Origin: BTRG01 sp036986275 | Lineage (GTDB): Bacteria > Pseudomonadota > Gammaproteobacteria > Acidiferrobacterales > SZUA-150 | DNA: 12,955 nt | Assembly: GCA_036986275.1 (NCBI GenBank) | Contig: BTRG01000063.1 | Coordinates: 1 to 12,955, forward strand | Direction: 5' to 3' | In this document: piece after piece, positions 1-5,942 of the stretch | How positions within the stretch are numbered: the stretch's first letter is position 1 | How the letters are laid out: the number at the start of each line of letters is the position of its first letter | Notes under the pieces: generated by a model | Databases searched by the model: none | What the model was told of the DNA's origin: nothing | The model's input: only the letters and a program-made list of their open reading frames with translations | Made by a program: the position numbers and the translations under genes

Positions 1-175
1 TACCATCAGGGCCAGGTATCATATGGATACCGACTAAAGGTCGAATATATGTCTGCAACCTACCTTTTGTTCAACATAGTGAATAGGCCTTGCAAAACGG
101 GGTGGGTCCATATATGTCCCATAGATTTTACGTATTCATGGCAAAAAATATTCGTTGTTCAAATGTAAATATAAA
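1..175. other. Upstream non-coding DNA
   Basis: No convincing gene is visible. The only structures are a 6-bp inverted repeat at 15-20 and 26-31 (GGTATC/GATACC, loop of 5) without a following T-run, and two copies of the 9-mer ATATATGTC at 45-53 and 110-118. The DNA is AT-rich towards its right end, as expected in front of a promoter. Confidence 0.4.
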
Positions 176-217
176 TTGATCCTGCTCAATGTTTAAGCGC
201 ATTAACTTCGATACATT
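176..217 (+). promoter_or_regulatory. FNR/ANR/DNR-like site and class II promoter
   Basis: TTGAT (176-180), four bases, then CTCAA (185-189) matches the FNR-family consensus TTGAT-N4-ATCAA at nine of ten positions. Its centre is at 182.5. A class II activator site centred at -41.5 predicts transcription start near 224 and a -10 box around 212-217, where TACATT is found. The geometry is what is expected for an oxygen- or NO-regulated promoter of the cytochrome gene that starts at 428. This is read from spacing and consensus only; the regulator is not in the window. Confidence 0.45.
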
Positions 218-255
218 ATTAGCGAGATTGGTTTATTGACGATACAAAAAAAAGG

Positions 256-265
256 GGGTATAGCC
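256..265 (+). repeat. Left copy of 10-bp target-site duplication
   Basis: GGGTATAGCC, identical to 418-427. In the left copy it is preceded by a purine run, so that AAGGGGG at 252-258 reads as the original Shine-Dalgarno sequence of the downstream cytochrome gene. Confidence 0.85.
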
Positions 266-417
266 GAATGGCACTTACTTAAGAGCTTTTCCGTCATTCC
301 GGCGTGTTCTTAGCTGGAATCTAGCCGGATAAACCTCTGGATTCCGACTAAAAGAATGCCGGAATGACGAGCTGATTACCGAACTTTCTTAGTTAAGAGC
401 TTAAGTAAGTGCCATTC
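266..417. mobile_element. 152-bp MITE-like palindromic element
   Basis: The element has perfect 18-bp terminal inverted repeats, GAATGGCACTTACTTAAG at 266-283 and its reverse complement at 400-417. A second perfect inverted arm lies inside (CGTCATTCCGGC at 292-303 against 358-369) and imperfect pairing continues towards the centre, so nearly the whole unit can fold as one long hairpin. A perfect 10-bp direct repeat, GGGTATAGCC, flanks it at 256-265 and 418-427, which is the signature of a target-site duplication. It has no coding capacity, so a transposase acting from elsewhere must have moved it. A 10-bp duplication would fit IS4/IS231-type transposases, but the parent element is not identified. 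The insertion sits directly before the ATG at 428. Confidence 0.85.
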
Positions 418-427
418 GGGTATAGCC
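418..427 (+). repeat. Right copy of 10-bp target-site duplication
   Basis: GGGTATAGCC ends immediately before the ATG at 428. Only the GGG of the former ribosome binding site was duplicated, so the gene keeps a weakened site beside its start codon. Confidence 0.85.
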
Positions 428-1627
428 ATGAAAATGCGAAACTGCTTTGCTTTGGTGTTGTTGATGTCGGTATCTGCCGTGTGGGTAAGTCCGGCGCAGG
501 CCATTCCCGCGTTTGCGCGCAAATACGAAACTCCCTGTACTACTTGTCATACAGCCTGGCCCAAGCTGAATAGCTTTGGACGACAATTCAAGGAAAACGG
601 TTACAAGTTCGCCCGGGGTGAACAGGGCAAGACCCAGGTAATTTCCGATTTCCTGGAGTGGGACAAGAACGTACCGGTCACCGGGATATTTGTAGCGCGT
701 CCCTATGACAAGAAGAAGAGTGGGGACGTCAAGCTGCGCGCCTTGCACGAGATCGAGATACTGATTGCCGGTGTGATCTATAAGGACGTATCGGGCTATT
801 TCGAACTCGAGGCCGAAGATGAGACCGGTTTCGAGATCGAGTTGCCACACCATGCCGTGAGCTATCACCCGTTCTCATTCGCCAATGTCATGTTCGCCTA
901 TGCGGCGAATCACTGGTCCGATCCCTATGATACCTATGCTGACCACCGGCGTATGACCCGAGGACATGCCACAATAGGTGATCAGGCCTTCGGTGGCGCC
1001 GATAATGGTGGTAAGGAACGGAATTCTCATCAACAGTTCAGTATCAATGGCCGTCCCATTAAGCCACTCTTCTATAATGTGGGAGTCACTGGCGTGGCCA
1101 AAGACCCGGAGGGTGAAGATCCGCATACTTATTTCGGACGGCTTACCTTTGACATTATGCCCGATATTATGGTCGGTGGTATGCACACCCAGGGTAAGTG
1201 CACCACCACGGGTGCCACGGGTGCCACGGGCGACGGCGGCAGCGGAAACTGTCTCGTTAATAGAAACTTCACACGTACTGGTGTGGATGTGCAAGCGGAC
1301 TTCCTTGGCGCCAGGTTATCGGGCGTGGCTATGAAAGCAACAGACGATGATGCTACGGCCACCAATGAAGTGGAAAATACCGCCGCCTATGTCGAGGGTA
1401 TGTACGTGTTCAAAAATGGTGGCCGGCCCTGGATCGTGCCCCTGGTGCGGGCTGACCAGTACACCAAGAACGACGGCAAGGACGATTATGCATCGCTGAC
1501 CGCTAACGTGACTTATTACTACAGTGAGAACGTCAAGGCCTACCTGGAGTACTGGAACGAGACCAAGCGCGCGGATAATAAAGACAAGGATAGCCGAATC
1601 ACACTACAAATATTAGCCGCGTTTTAG
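428..1627 (+). CDS. Monoheme outer-membrane cytochrome/beta-barrel protein, Cyc2-like architecture
   Basis: The 399-residue product begins with a Sec signal peptide (about residues 1-25, cleavage after AQA). A short heme c segment follows: FARKY at 29-33, C37-T-T-C40-H41 and FGRQFKENGY at 50-59. The rest is rich in alternating aromatic and polar stretches and ends in phenylalanine, as in outer-membrane beta-barrels. A single CxxCH in front of a barrel is the architecture of Cyc2-type porin-cytochromes, which carry electrons across the outer membrane in iron oxidisers. Many uncharacterised proteobacterial proteins share the same N-terminal segment, so iron oxidation is only one possibility. 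It stands alone between an FNR-like promoter and a terminator. The start is fixed by the signal peptide, but the ribosome binding site has been separated from it by the inserted element at 266-417. A second ATG lies two codons downstream. Confidence 0.6.
   Translation: MKMRNCFALVLLMSVSAVWVSPAQAIPAFARKYETPCTTCHTAWPKLNSFGRQFKENGYKFARGEQGKTQVISDFLEWDKNVPVTGIFVARPYDKKKSGDVKLRALHEIEILIAGVIYKDVSGYFELEAEDETGFEIELPHHAVSYHPFSFANVMFAYAANHWSDPYDTYADHRRMTRGHATIGDQAFGGADNGGKERNSHQQFSINGRPIKPLFYNVGVTGVAKDPEGEDPHTYFGRLTFDIMPDIMVGGMHTQGKCTTTGATGATGDGGSGNCLVNRNFTRTGVDVQADFLGARLSGVAMKATDDDATATNEVENTAAYVEGMYVFKNGGRPWIVPLVRADQYTKNDGKDDYASLTANVTYYYSENVKAYLEYWNETKRADNKDKDSRITLQILAAF
1206..1232 (+). repeat. Three 9-bp tandem repeats within the cytochrome gene
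   Basis: CCACGGGTG occurs twice in a row, followed by CCACGGGCG. The unit is three codons long and encodes a Thr-Gly-Ala-type tripeptide run, in a stretch bounded by two cysteines that is probably an extracellular loop of the barrel. Gain or loss of units would keep the frame. Confidence 0.8.
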
Positions 1628-1659
1628 GCGCCTCCTTAAAAGGTAGCGATAGATATATC

Positions 1660-1692
1660 GCCGGGAGATGACTCTTCTCCCGGCATCTTTTT
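1660..1692 (+). terminator. Rho-independent terminator
   Basis: A perfect 9-bp stem, GCCGGGAGA (1660-1668) and TCTCCCGGC (1676-1684), with a 7-base loop is followed by ATC and five T residues at 1688-1692. It lies 32 bases after the stop codon of the cytochrome gene and makes that gene a single transcription unit. Confidence 0.9.
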
Positions 1693-1779
1693 GCCGTCCC
1701 AACGGCCATATTTTACATGAATTCCTCTTTACACTTAGATCTTGTCCTGTGTATTCAGGGCAGGATGCCGTGGTTCTCA

Positions 1780-1813
1780 GAGACAACGCCTCGAAAACGG
1801 GTATAGTAGAAAT
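1780..1813 (+). promoter_or_regulatory. Possible promoter of the CYTH gene, perhaps leaderless
   Basis: TATAGT at 1802-1807 differs from the -10 consensus at one base. GAGACA at 1780-1785 (spacer 16) is a weak -35 box. Transcription from this promoter would begin at about 1813-1814, on or beside the ATG at 1814, which also has no recognisable Shine-Dalgarno sequence. Both observations agree with a leaderless message, but neither proves it. Confidence 0.3.
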
Positions 1814-2593
1814 ATGGCCACGATCGAGGCAAAAGAAGTCGAGGCGAAGTTATTGGTATCGCCAGCAAAGGCGAAAGACATTTTTAAGGAATTATCCCGA
1901 CTTGATACATTCGATCGTTATCATCTTGATGACGCCGTACACCACACTATCAAAGACATTTATTTTGATGCGACCGATCAGCGTTTACACCACGCGGATA
2001 TGGCCTTGAGACTGCGTTATGAAAATGATGAATGCCGGATTACGCTAAAAGGAAAAGCTGTCAGAGTGGGAGATGTGACTAGCCGGTTAGAAGTGGAGGA
2101 GCGCTGTTCGCTCGCGGCCGTTAAGAAGATGGTTAAGTTGTTAAATGAGCAAGGCATCAAGTTTGATGAGGGAGATTTAACACCAGAACAAACGCCACAG
2201 CAGGCAATGACAGCATTGGGTTTGGGTCCCATACAGCAGCGTAGCTGCCATCGCATTGCTAGAAATATCTGCGATGGAAGCGGCGCCTGGGCCGAATTGG
2301 CCCTGGATTGTGTGCGCTATCCGGTTGCCAATGATGAAGTTCTGCACTACGAGATTGAAGTTGAGGCGCTTAAGCCGGAAATGATGGAAGCATTGGTGTC
2401 ATTTACCAGATCGATGCGTCAACGTTATGGTGCAGCGTTATCGACCTGGCAATATAGCAAAGTGGCGACGGCTGTCGCCCTGGAGGCCCTGGCCGCCGAC
2501 ACTGGTCTGACTGCCATTACTTGCAAAGACGGTATCAGTGTGCAGGGTTATCAAGCCCTGGCGCACTACCTTGAGGCGCACCATTTCCCCTGA
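1814..2593 (+). CDS. CYTH-domain protein (triphosphate tunnel enzyme family)
   Basis: The 259-residue product carries the CYTH signature E8-V-E10-A-K12. Further charged residues expected to line the tunnel follow in the usual order: R66 and R68, K79 in ITLKG, E93 and E95, D165, and E180/E182 in HYEIEVE. CYTH proteins bind triphosphate groups with metal ions. Family members act as inorganic triphosphatases, thiamine triphosphatases or class IV adenylate cyclases, and which applies here is not decidable. There is no CHAD domain; the C-terminal 40 residues have no match I recognise. The open frame extends back to an ATG at 1742, but those 24 residues look non-coding and family similarity begins right after residue 1 of the shorter form. 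The stop lies three bases from the stop of the convergent M48 gene. Confidence 0.8.
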   Translation: MATIEAKEVEAKLLVSPAKAKDIFKELSRLDTFDRYHLDDAVHHTIKDIYFDATDQRLHHADMALRLRYENDECRITLKGKAVRVGDVTSRLEVEERCSLAAVKKMVKLLNEQGIKFDEGDLTPEQTPQQAMTALGLGPIQQRSCHRIARNICDGSGAWAELALDCVRYPVANDEVLHYEIEVEALKPEMMEALVSFTRSMRQRYGAALSTWQYSKVATAVALEALAADTGLTAITCKDGISVQGYQALAHYLEAHHFP

Positions 2594-2596
2594 ATA

Positions 2597-3502
2597 TTAC
2601 TGGTCTTGCGTAAAGGCGCGTGTCAAGGTACGTATAAATCTGTCCTCACCCCGTGTTTGTGTGGCGTATTGGTCCATCTTGCCGCGCATTAAGCCATCCA
2701 GATGTTCCATACGCTGAAGTGGGGCAGGGTGTGTATTCAGAAACTGCTCGATAGAAGAATCTTCCGGGTTTACGCTATCCAGTATCAGCAAGACTGCCAT
2801 TAACTCATAGGGGTCATAACCGGCACGGGCCATGAGCACGACACCCATGTGATCGGCTTCCAGCTCGTCATCTCTGTCAAGGCCGCGGGCATATAATTCC
2901 TTGATGCCTGACAGCATTAATTCGGAGGCCGCTTGATATTTGGGTCCCCCTGCCAGCGTAGCCAGATTGCCGACCAAGCCAGCGCGTGCATTTTTCTTTA
3001 AAGCCTTTACATGGTGCTGCTGCAATACATGTACGATTTCATGTGCCAGCACGGCAGCAAGTTGGGCTTCATTTTTTAGACGAAATAATAAACCCCGGGT
3101 AATAAAGATAAAACCACCGGGCGTGGCATAGGCATTAATACTATCGCTGTCAAGTACGGCAAAACGCCAGGACAGATCAGGCTGCTCCGAGTGTTTAGCA
3201 ACCCATAAACCTACCTTGTTAACATATTCATGCAATGCAGCGTTGTAGACGATGGGGGTAACGCCGAGGACGATGGAAGCGGATTGCCGTCCAATTGCGC
3301 GTTCTTCTTCCGGGCTGATATCCGAAAAGGCCTGCTTGGTATTATTAACTGCATCGACTATGTTGGTGAGATCGAGGCCGGCGCCTTCATCATCGGAGTC
3401 ACCCAAAGAAAACCCACCGACAGAGAAGGCGTATGCCTGGCTGGTGAGCAAGAAAGTACAAACCGTAATGACCAGAGTGAAATTGGTATGAGAGTCTTTC
3501 AT
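2597..3502 (-). CDS. Periplasmic M48-family zinc metallopeptidase
   Basis: The 301-residue product has a signal peptide (about residues 1-25, ending AYA). The catalytic motif is H154-E-I-V-H158, with E155 as the general base. The third zinc ligand is probably E213 in E-L-E-A-D (213-217), and the conserved His-Pro pair appears at 258-259. This is the layout of BepA/Oma1-type M48 proteins, which degrade or help assemble envelope proteins. The C-terminal TPR domain of BepA is absent, and the length fits the short M48 form. It is the second gene of a two-gene operon: its ATG shares one base with the stop codon of the SH3b gene, so translation is probably coupled. Confidence 0.9.
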   Translation of the reverse strand: MKDSHTNFTLVITVCTFLLTSQAYAFSVGGFSLGDSDDEGAGLDLTNIVDAVNNTKQAFSDISPEEERAIGRQSASIVLGVTPIVYNAALHEYVNKVGLWVAKHSEQPDLSWRFAVLDSDSINAYATPGGFIFITRGLLFRLKNEAQLAAVLAHEIVHVLQQHHVKALKKNARAGLVGNLATLAGGPKYQAASELMLSGIKELYARGLDRDDELEADHMGVVLMARAGYDPYELMAVLLILDSVNPEDSSIEQFLNTHPAPLQRMEHLDGLMRGKMDQYATQTRGEDRFIRTLTRAFTQDQ

Positions 3503-4029
3503 TATTCTTCGTCCAACAGGTTGCTGTTATCGTTATCGGTTTGCTTCTCAGGTGCAACTGTCAGTGCCAGGTATTCCACCTCCTGGCTTTTGAGCCCCAG
3601 CTCGCCGGCGAAGGAGACGGCATTCTCAAGCCCAACATCCAGTTGTTCTAATGCCTTGACCGCATCCAGGTCGGGTTGTGCGTCTTGCAATGTATCGGCC
3701 CGAATACCGCGTACAGCATCAGTGCTGACAACTTCATCATCGTTTTCATCAGAGGCCGTTCTTTGTTTGGCGGCAGGCTGCTTGTTGACCAGTCTGATCG
3801 CCGTCATGGGCAACCACCCGTCTGCGCCGTTGTGGGTCTTAATGTGAACCCATGCACCTTTGTGCTTGATGACGGTCACAGCCGAATCAGCACTGAGAGA
3901 GATATTGTTACCGGCCTGGCTTGCTGGGGAGGTGTAAAGCGGTGTGTCCCGACGTGGCCGCGCCTCCTGATCCGCCAGCAGCAGCTGCTGTGTTGAGGCC
4001 AATAGAAGGCCCAATAAAATTCTTAGCAT
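3502..4029 (-). CDS. Exported SH3b-domain protein
   Basis: The 175-residue product has an N-terminal signal sequence (about residues 1-19). A bacterial SH3 domain follows at roughly residues 25-80 (LYTSPAS, W60, GWLP at 71-74), and then an acidic tail with a helical stretch near 120-155. Such domains bind peptides or peptidoglycan stems in the envelope, and this one probably works with the coupled M48 protease. A longer reading from an ATG at 4140 is possible, but GGGAG lies 8 bases before the ATG at 4029 and only 2 before an ATG at 4035, and the signal peptide starts here. The stop TAA overlaps the next ATG (TAATG). Confidence 0.8.
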   Translation of the reverse strand: MLRILLGLLLASTQQLLLADQEARPRRDTPLYTSPASQAGNNISLSADSAVTVIKHKGAWVHIKTHNGADGWLPMTAIRLVNKQPAAKQRTASDENDDEVVSTDAVRGIRADTLQDAQPDLDAVKALEQLDVGLENAVSFAGELGLKSQEVEYLALTVAPEKQTDNDNSNLLDEE

Positions 4030-4087
4030 AAGCATTTCTCCCGTAAGGATGTTTGCCTGCAATGGCCGGGGTTTACAAAGTCCTGGA

Positions 4088-4116
4088 ATTATAACAAATC
4101 GGCCTAACATACGGCA
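4088..4116 (-). promoter_or_regulatory. Promoter of the SH3b-M48 operon
   Basis: Read on the minus strand, a perfect TATAAT lies at 4093-4088 and TGCCGT at 4116-4111, separated by 17 bases. The -35 box is poor. Transcription would begin near 4081 and leave a leader of about 50 bases before the ATG at 4029. Confidence 0.5.
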
Positions 4117-4171
4117 TGCAATATTTATTCGATCCGGCAATTGACCCTTGTAAAAACAACAGTCAAACTTC

Positions 4172-4183
4172 CTGAATATTCAG
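4172..4183. promoter_or_regulatory. 12-bp palindrome before the gcvR-like gene
   Basis: CTGAATATTCAG is a perfect palindrome ending 18 bases before the ATG at 4202, in the divergent promoter region. It could be an operator. TTGACC at 4141-4146 is a possible -35 box for the plus strand, but no good -10 box is placed behind it. No strong Shine-Dalgarno sequence is visible either. Confidence 0.3.
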
Positions 4184-4201
4184 CACCTTCGGACAATTAT
4201 T

Positions 4202-4732
4202 ATGAACCAGTATTTAGTGGTATCGGCTATAGGTGAAGATCGCCCGGGGATAGTGAGTGAGCTATCAAAAACCATTGTCGATCTGGGTGGTAATATTGCC
4301 GACAGCCGTATGACGGTGTTGGGTGGTGAATTCGCGCTCATACTATTGATATCGGGCAGCTGGGATGTCATCTCCAAGATGGAAGAAAGTATTCCGGACC
4401 TGCAGAAAAGATTGCGTCTGACCATTATTACCAAGCGCACCGATCCATCGGCCGCCAAGGCGCGGGGCGTCCCATACCTGGTGGATGTCGTGGCCATGGA
4501 TCATCCTGGTATCGTCAGCAAAGTCGCCGGGTTTCTATCTACCCGTGGGATCAATATCCAGGATATGGATACCCAGTCTTATGCCGCGGCCCACACGGGC
4601 ACACCCATGTTTTCACTCACCATGACGGTCAGCGTTCCTGCTGAACAGTCCATCTCGGAGTTACGCGACGAGTTTACGGCCTTTTGTGATGAACTGAATC
4701 TCGATGCCGTGCTGGAGCCTACCAAAGACTAA
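4202..4732 (+). CDS. gcvR: GcvR-like regulator with two ACT domains
   Basis: The 176-residue product consists of two ACT domains and nothing else. The first spans about residues 4-75, with the ligand-loop sequence GEDRPGIVSEL at 11-21. The second spans about 90-170, with the parallel loop MDHPGIVSKV at 99-108. E. coli GcvR has this architecture and slightly greater length. There it binds GcvA and represses the glycine cleavage genes when glycine is scarce; it does not bind DNA itself. No gcvA, gcvTHP or bcp gene is present in the window, so the assignment rests on domain layout. It may instead be one of the related stand-alone double-ACT proteins of unknown role. It is divergent from the SH3b operon. 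Confidence 0.75.
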   Translation: MNQYLVVSAIGEDRPGIVSELSKTIVDLGGNIADSRMTVLGGEFALILLISGSWDVISKMEESIPDLQKRLRLTIITKRTDPSAAKARGVPYLVDVVAMDHPGIVSKVAGFLSTRGINIQDMDTQSYAAAHTGTPMFSLTMTVSVPAEQSISELRDEFTAFCDELNLDAVLEPTKD

Positions 4733-5045
4733 ACCAGACTGTTGAGCCTTTGTATCCAGGAGAAATTTGCTGAGTAGGTCTGGTCAGGTGATCCTCATCT
4801 GAGTCCTGGAAAGAAGACATGTGTTGGAATATTAGACGCCTTCAAGGCGAAGCTTAAGCGAATCTATAGAATGATGAACGTCCAGATTTTCTAATCGTAA
4901 GTGCTGCCAGGATCAGTATAACAATAGTCAGAAACACATGCACCAGTTTTACTGATGCGGAAATGAGCAAAGAGTACAGTTAATAGTTGTGCACGGATGA
5001 ATAAAGTTTAGGCGAACCAAGCCTCATACAGTTGGAGGGAAGAAA
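4733..5045. other. Intergenic stretch without a recognised gene
   Basis: No convincing coding frame, terminator or RNA gene was recognised on either strand in these 313 bases. A short inverted repeat, CGCC-N5-GGCG, lies near 4840 and has no T-run after it. The right end carries GGAGGGA at 5034-5040, a strong ribosome binding site for the very short ORF at 5046. Confidence 0.4.
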
Positions 5046-5096
5046 ATGTTGACGAAATCTAAGTTTCATCAGGCGCCTATTCCGCTTGTTTGTTAG
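5046..5096 (+). CDS. Short ORF of 16 residues with a strong ribosome binding site
   Basis: GGAGGGA ends five bases before an ATG that opens a 16-codon frame (MLTKSKFHQAPIPLVC, stop TAG). Such a good site is unusual in a stretch with no other gene signal. The peptide has no signal sequence or motif I recognise. It ends two bases before the stop codon of the convergent CDGSH gene. It may be a small protein, a leader peptide, or the surviving start of a gene whose body has been replaced. Confidence 0.25.
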   Translation: MLTKSKFHQAPIPLVC

Positions 5097-5098
5097 AA

Positions 5099-5323
5099 TC
5101 AACCGTTGTGGCTGCCGTCGCAAAAGGGCGCATTGACGGTCTTTTTACATCCACAGAGATGAACCGTTTTGGTCTCGTCCGCTGTAAAGGCAAGCGGCTC
5201 AATGCCGGTGTCCTGGTGGGAGCCGTCGCAAAAGGGTTGGCTGGAACTTCTACCACATCGGCACCAGTAATATTCCTTACCGGCTTCCACTTCTACCGCA
5301 AAAGGTTCTTTGTATTCGCTCAT
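5099..5323 (-). CDS. Small iron-sulfur protein with two CDGSH motifs
   Basis: The 74-residue product carries two complete CDGSH zinc-finger-like motifs. The first uses C21, C23, C32 and H36, the second C57, C59, C68 and H72. Each C-x-C-(x8)-C-x3-H set is expected to hold one [2Fe-2S] cluster with the labile single-histidine ligation of mitoNEET proteins. Two motifs in one short chain is the arrangement of the mitochondrial CISD3 (Miner2) type and its bacterial relatives, proposed to act in redox sensing or cluster transfer. AAAGGAGAA lies before the ATG at 5323. It follows marR on the same strand after 50 bases but seems to have its own promoter, with the same operator-like sequence as the marR promoter. 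Confidence 0.93.
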   Translation of the reverse strand: MSEYKEPFAVEVEAGKEYYWCRCGRSSSQPFCDGSHQDTGIEPLAFTADETKTVHLCGCKKTVNAPFCDGSHNG

Positions 5324-5341
5324 GATATTCTCCTTTGTAAG

Positions 5342-5377
5342 TAGTACTAATACGTACTAAAAGATAAAAAAAATCAA
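5342..5377 (-). promoter_or_regulatory. Promoter and operator before the CDGSH gene
   Basis: TAGTAC-TAATAC-GTACTA at 5342-5359 is an 18-bp sequence with perfect 6-bp inverted arms. On the minus strand, TTGATT at 5377-5372 overlaps the marR stop codon, and GTATTA, a weak -10 box, falls inside the inverted repeat with a spacer of about 18. Bound protein would therefore cover the -10 region. The same sequence recurs at 5875-5892 with 15 of 18 identical bases. Confidence 0.55.
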
Positions 5378-5820
5378 AACAACCCACGGAGTTTTTTAAG
5401 CACCGCTACGCTATTGGCCAATTCTGATTGCGTAAGCCCGTTAAAACGCTGTTTTAGATAAGCAATATATTCCGGAAATACGCGCTCGAAAATCTTGACA
5501 CCCTGGGTCGTTAACACCACATATATGCGGCGTCTGTCCTTGGGGCAGGGCACCCGTTTGACGATGTCTTTTTCTTCCAGCCGATCAACTACGCCTGTCA
5601 ATGTACCTTTTGTAATAAGAGTATGTTCACCGATCTCTTTGAAGGCCATGCCTTCGGTATTCCCGAGGGTAAAAATCACGTCCGCCTGTGGTGCCGTGAG
5701 ACCATGTTTGCGGAGGTTTACGACATCGTGGGCCTCAAAGGCTTGGTAGGCACGCACCAGCTCCCGGATTACAGGCATAAAGGTCTGTTTTGAGGCGTTT
5801 TTCGCTGTCAGTTTGGTCAC
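5374..5820 (-). CDS. MarR-family transcriptional regulator
   Basis: The 148-residue product is a typical MarR winged-helix protein. A long N-terminal dimerisation helix (about residues 12-38) is followed by the helix-turn-helix (about 58-82, recognition helix beginning near ITKGTL), the wing with the conserved DRRR at 95-98, and C-terminal dimerisation helices. It has a single cysteine, C92, at the base of the wing; whether this senses oxidants is unknown. The start is a GTG with no clear ribosome binding site; an internal ATG at codon 15 is the alternative, but would cut into the first helix. It probably represses itself and the CDGSH gene, because the same operator-like sequence lies in both promoters. 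Confidence 0.9.
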   Translation of the reverse strand: MTKLTAKNASKQTFMPVIRELVRAYQAFEAHDVVNLRKHGLTAPQADVIFTLGNTEGMAFKEIGEHTLITKGTLTGVVDRLEEKDIVKRVPCPKDRRRIYVVLTTQGVKIFERVFPEYIAYLKQRFNGLTQSELANSVAVLKKLRGLF

Positions 5821-5870
5821 GGTAGTCAGTTTTGCCTGGTTTCACATACTATGATCGATTAGTTCGAATG

Positions 5871-5899
5871 AAGATAGTCCTAATAAGTACAATAGTCAA
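5871..5899 (-). promoter_or_regulatory. marR promoter with an operator in the spacer
   Basis: On the minus strand TTGACT (5899-5894) and TATCTT (5876-5871) are separated by exactly 17 bases. The operator-like sequence TAGTCCTAATAAGTACAA occupies 5875-5892, that is, the spacer plus the edge of the -10 box. It matches the site before the CDGSH gene at 15 of 18 positions. A partial third copy, TAGTTCGAAT, lies at 5860-5869. Binding here would block RNA polymerase directly. Confidence 0.6.
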
Positions 5900-5942
5900 G
5901 TCATGATTCGATAAAATAAGCCCCTGATACATCAGGAGCCAA

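Noticed and set aside
875..1365. ORFs on both strands within the cytochrome gene
   Set aside because: They are shadows of the frame that carries the signal peptide and heme motif, and have no initiation signals.
1742..1813. Longer start of the CYTH gene at 1742
   Set aside because: The extra 24 residues have no family similarity and overlap promoter-like DNA; the CYTH signature fits a start at 1814.
4030..4140. Longer start of the SH3b gene at 4140
   Set aside because: It would place 37 residues before the signal peptide and cross the TATAAT box; the GGGAG site points to 4029.
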